64,000 nt of DNA from Rhodocyclales bacterium (lineage in GTDB: Bacteria > Pseudomonadota > Gammaproteobacteria > Burkholderiales > Rhodocyclaceae): NCBI GenBank assembly GCA_003105015.1, contig PQAF01000027.1:104425-168424 (forward strand). Direction: 5' to 3'. Each line of letters opens with the position of its first letter. The stretch's first letter is position 1. Under the pieces are notes generated by a model. It was not told the DNA's origin. It was given only the letters and a program-made list of their open reading frames with translations, and did no database searches. Of the stretch, positions 61,935 through 64,000 are shown piece by piece. The translations under genes and the position numbers were made by a program.

Positions 61935-62213
61935 ATGCCCCGGACCGCCCGCTTCCTCGCCCCCCTGCTCCTCTCCGCCCTGCTCGCCGGCCCCGCGCTG
62001 GCCGCGGATGCCGCCGCCGAGAAGGACCCGCTGCGCGCCGTGCTCCTCGAGAGCAAGGAAAAGAACCGCGGCGTCGCCATCCACGCCAACGGCCTCAGCA
62101 TCAACGCCGTCGTCGTCTCGGTGGACGAGCGCTACGTCGTCGCCCGCAGCCAGCAGTCGAGCCGCATCGTCATCCGCCTCGACCGCATCGACGGCGTATC
62201 GGCGTTCTTCTGA
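61935..62213 (+). CDS. Small secreted protein with Sm/Hfq-like pattern
   Basis: 92 residues with AAAGGAAA upstream. Signal peptide cleaved near ALAADA. The mature ~68 residues consist of a helix (DPLRAVLLESKEKN) followed by five short strands (GVAIHANG, LSINAVVVSVD, RYVVARSQ, SRIVIRLDRIDGVSAFF), the order and spacing of an Sm/SH3-like barrel such as Hfq, here exported. No recognised family name. It precedes the flavin reductase gene by 8 bases and may be cotranscribed. Confidence 0.6.
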   Translation: MPRTARFLAPLLLSALLAGPALAADAAAEKDPLRAVLLESKEKNRGVAIHANGLSINAVVVSVDERYVVARSQQSSRIVIRLDRIDGVSAFF

Positions 62214-62221
62214 GCGCCGCC

Positions 62222-62758
62222 GTGAAGAAGCGCGCCCTGCCGCTCGGCCGCGTCTACGGCCTGCTCGAGCCGGGCCCGGTGCTGCTGATCACCACCGCCC
62301 GCAAGGGCAAGGCGAACGTCATGGCGCAGTCCTGGCACTGCATGATGGAGTTCGAGCCGCCGCTGGTGGGCTGCCTCATCAGCGGCCGCAACCACAGCTT
62401 CGACGCCCTGGTGGCGACGCGGGAATGCGTGCTCAACATCCCGACGGCGAAGCTGCTCGACAAGGTGGTCGGCGTCGGCACCTGCTCCGGCCGCAAGGCG
62501 GACAAGTTCGCCAAGTTCGGCCTGACGCCGCGGCCGGCCGAAACGGTCGGCGCGCCGCTCATCGACGAGTGCTACGCCAGCCTGGAGTGCAAGGTCGTCG
62601 ACACGCGCCTGATGAACCGCTACAACTTCTTCGTGCTGGAAGTGGTGAAGGCCTGGGTCGACCCGAAGGAGAAGGAACCGCGCACCCTGCACCACCGCGG
62701 CGGCGGGCGCTTCATGGTGGCGGGAAAGACCCTGCGCACGACCTCGCGGATCAAGTAG
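62222..62758 (+). CDS. Flavin reductase-like FMN-binding protein
   Basis: 178 residues from the GTG at 62222. Flavin-reductase-like split-barrel with PVLLITTARKGKANVMAQSWH (the flavin phosphate-binding segment), PPLVGCLISGRNHSFDAL and ECVLNIPTA. Family members bind FMN and reduce flavin or act as flavoredoxins. Partner unknown; starts 8 bases after the small secreted protein. Confidence 0.85.
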   Translation: MKKRALPLGRVYGLLEPGPVLLITTARKGKANVMAQSWHCMMEFEPPLVGCLISGRNHSFDALVATRECVLNIPTAKLLDKVVGVGTCSGRKADKFAKFGLTPRPAETVGAPLIDECYASLECKVVDTRLMNRYNFFVLEVVKAWVDPKEKEPRTLHHRGGGRFMVAGKTLRTTSRIK

Positions 62759-62765
62759 GGGCACC

Positions 62766-62800
62766 CCCTCTCCCGCCGGGGAGAGGGTCGGGGTGAGGGG
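62766..62800 (+). repeat. CCCTCTCCCC-type palindromic repeat, copy E
   Basis: Same family as copies A-D with a GTCGGGGTGAGGGG tail, directly after the flavin reductase stop. Confidence 0.7.
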
Positions 62801-62806
62801 CAAACA

Positions 62807-62830
62807 AAAGTCAGTCCCTACGACACGGCG
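62807..62830 (+). repeat. Bipartite motif copy 18
   Basis: Exact match; intergenic, next to palindromic repeat copy E, as with copies 8 and A at 29.6 kb. Confidence 0.75.
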
Positions 62831-62885
62831 CCGGGGGCTTTGCGGTATGTTTGCGGCGTCCCCTGCATCCATTGACGGAGGCCCC

Positions 62886-63911
62886 ATGCAGCATTTCGCC
62901 AGCGACAACTGCGCGGGCATCTGCCCCGAAGCCCTGCAGGCCCTGCTCGCCGCCAACGACGGCCATGTGCCGGGCTACGGCGAGGACGACTGGACGCGGC
63001 GCGTCTCCGACCGCCTGCGCGCGCTGTTCGAGACCGATTGCGACGTCTACTTCGTCTTCAACGGCACGGCCGCCAACTCGCTGGCGCTGGCCTCGCTGTG
63101 CCAGAGCTACCACAGCGTGATCTGCCACGAGCTGGCGCACGTCGAGACGGACGAATGCGGCGGACCGGAATTCTTCTCCAACGGCTCCAAGCTGCTGACC
63201 GTCCGCGGCGAGGGCGGCAAGCTCACGCCCGAGGCCGTGCGCAAGACGATCACGCGGCGCAGCGACATCCACTTCCCCAAGCCGCGCGTGGTGACGCTGA
63301 CGCAGGCCACCGAGGTCGGTACCGTCTACCGTCCCGCCGAGGTGGCGGCCATCGCCGAGCTGGCGCACGCCCACGGGCTGCGCGTGCACATGGACGGCGC
63401 CCGCTTCTGCAACGCCGTCGCCGCGCTCGGCGCCGCCCCGGCCGAGATCACCTGGCGCGCCGGCGTCGACGTGCTCTGCTTCGGCGGCACCAAAATGGGC
63501 CTGCCGGTGGGCGAGGCCGTGGTCTTCTTCGACCGCAAGCTTTCCGAGGACTTCGCCTGGCGCTGCAAGCAGGCCGGCCAGCTCGCCTCGAAGATGCGCT
63601 TCCTCTCCGCGCCGTGGCTGGGCATGCTCGAAGGCGGCGCCTGGCTGCGCCACGCCGCCCACGCCAACGCCATGGCGCAGCGGCTCGCGGCCGGCCTCGC
63701 CGCCATCCCCGGCGCGCGGCTGCTCTTCCCGGTCGAAGCCAACGGCGTCTTCGTCGCCCTGCCGGACAGCGTGCAGCAAGGACTGCGCGAACGCGGCTGG
63801 CGCTTCTATACCTTCATCGCCGCCGGCGGCGCGCGCCTCATGTGCGCCTGGGACACCCAACCGGAAAGTGTCGACGCCCTGCTCGCCGATCTGCGGGAGC
63901 TGACTTCCTGA
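62886..63911 (+). CDS. ltaE: Low-specificity L-threonine aldolase
   Basis: 341 residues from the ATG at 62886 with GGAGG upstream. Fold type I PLP enzyme: FVFNGTAANSLAL (phosphate site), HMDGARFCNA (Asp to the pyridine N), and CFGGTKMGLPVGEAV with the PLP Lys. Cleaves L-threonine or L-allo-threonine to glycine and acetaldehyde. Full length for the family. Confidence 0.92.
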   Translation: MQHFASDNCAGICPEALQALLAANDGHVPGYGEDDWTRRVSDRLRALFETDCDVYFVFNGTAANSLALASLCQSYHSVICHELAHVETDECGGPEFFSNGSKLLTVRGEGGKLTPEAVRKTITRRSDIHFPKPRVVTLTQATEVGTVYRPAEVAAIAELAHAHGLRVHMDGARFCNAVAALGAAPAEITWRAGVDVLCFGGTKMGLPVGEAVVFFDRKLSEDFAWRCKQAGQLASKMRFLSAPWLGMLEGGAWLRHAAHANAMAQRLAAGLAAIPGARLLFPVEANGVFVALPDSVQQGLRERGWRFYTFIAAGGARLMCAWDTQPESVDALLADLRELTS

Positions 63912-64000
63912 AACCAGCGTGCTGCAGAATTTCTTGTGCTGCGTTGTTAACTCGATCCTGGGTTGACTGAACTTGTTTGGCCTTCCCCCGTTTTCCCGGA
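63912..64000. other. Right edge, no gene seen
   Basis: 89 bases after the threonine aldolase gene; no start codon with a supported frame, no hairpin and no known repeat recognised. Confidence 0.5.

Noticed and set aside
63912..64000. Start of another gene or IS at the right edge
   Set aside because: Too short to judge; no inverted repeat or coding pattern visible.

Overview
The window is about 64 kb of GC-rich DNA with codon use and gene content of a betaproteobacterium. A Rhodocyclales-type facultative anaerobe (Azoarcus, Thauera or Sulfuritalea relatives) fits best. The reasons are an Azoarcus-type class I benzoyl-CoA reductase, an NAD-reducing [NiFe] hydrogenase of the Cupriavidus type, a cytoplasmic H2 sensor, and FNR-type promoter boxes. 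No rRNA, tRNA or CRISPR array was seen.

Layout. 1-10.7 kb: housekeeping and miscellaneous genes (phoH-like, a FecR-domain protein, dnaB, a small membrane protein, a caspase-like protein, a dienelactone hydrolase, a FeoB-like transporter, a NarX/PilJ-type sensor kinase). 11.0-27.1 kb: one long minus-strand series that reads hoxB-hoxC (H2 sensor), bzdN-O-P-Q (benzoyl-CoA reductase), ferredoxin, ferredoxin-NADP reductase, nikR, hoxJ, then a nickel ECF-type importer (nikK-like, nikL-like, an outer-membrane protein gene, cbiM, cbiQ, cbiO). An IS1182-family element sits inside the 3' end of bzdQ with a 4-bp target duplication. 27.3-29.6 kb: nnrU and prfC. 29.7-43.1 kb: a plus-strand accessory and defence island with an AAA_14/DUF4143 ATPase, an Ada-like methyltransferase, a wHTH-MNT/HEPN pair, a RelE-type toxin-antitoxin pair, and a type I restriction-modification operon. 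That operon also carries a 5'-nucleotidase, a membrane-anchored Mrr-like nuclease and an AbiEi/AbiEii pair before hsdM. 43.2-61.8 kb: a minus-strand hydrogenase supercluster hoxF-U-Y-H, a haem-motif sensor kinase, hoxW, hoxV-like, hypA-B-F, a lipoprotein, hypC-D, a DUF559 nuclease, hypE, hoxX, hoxA. 61.9-63.9 kb: a small secreted Sm-fold-like protein, a flavin reductase and threonine aldolase.

How it works together. HoxBC would sense H2 and signal through HoxJ to HoxA, which would act with sigma-54; a plausible -24/-12 promoter precedes hoxB. HoxFUYH would reduce NAD with H2. The Hyp, HoxW, HoxV and HoxX proteins build the NiFe centre, and the Nik/Cbi importer with NikR supplies nickel. The bzd genes reduce benzoyl-CoA anaerobically using reduced ferredoxin, behind a promoter with a perfect FNR box.

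The most unusual sequence-level signal is a strictly spaced bipartite motif, AAAGTCAGTC-N8-ACGGCG, found 18 times across the window. It lies in genes and between them, including at nearly every junction between modules of the defence island. Two other dispersed palindrome families occur. One (CCCTCTCCCC-type) brackets the DUF559 nuclease gene with inward-facing copies and extends the HypD reading frame. The other is made of paired octamer repeats and fills three of the four longest gaps in the hox/hyp operon.
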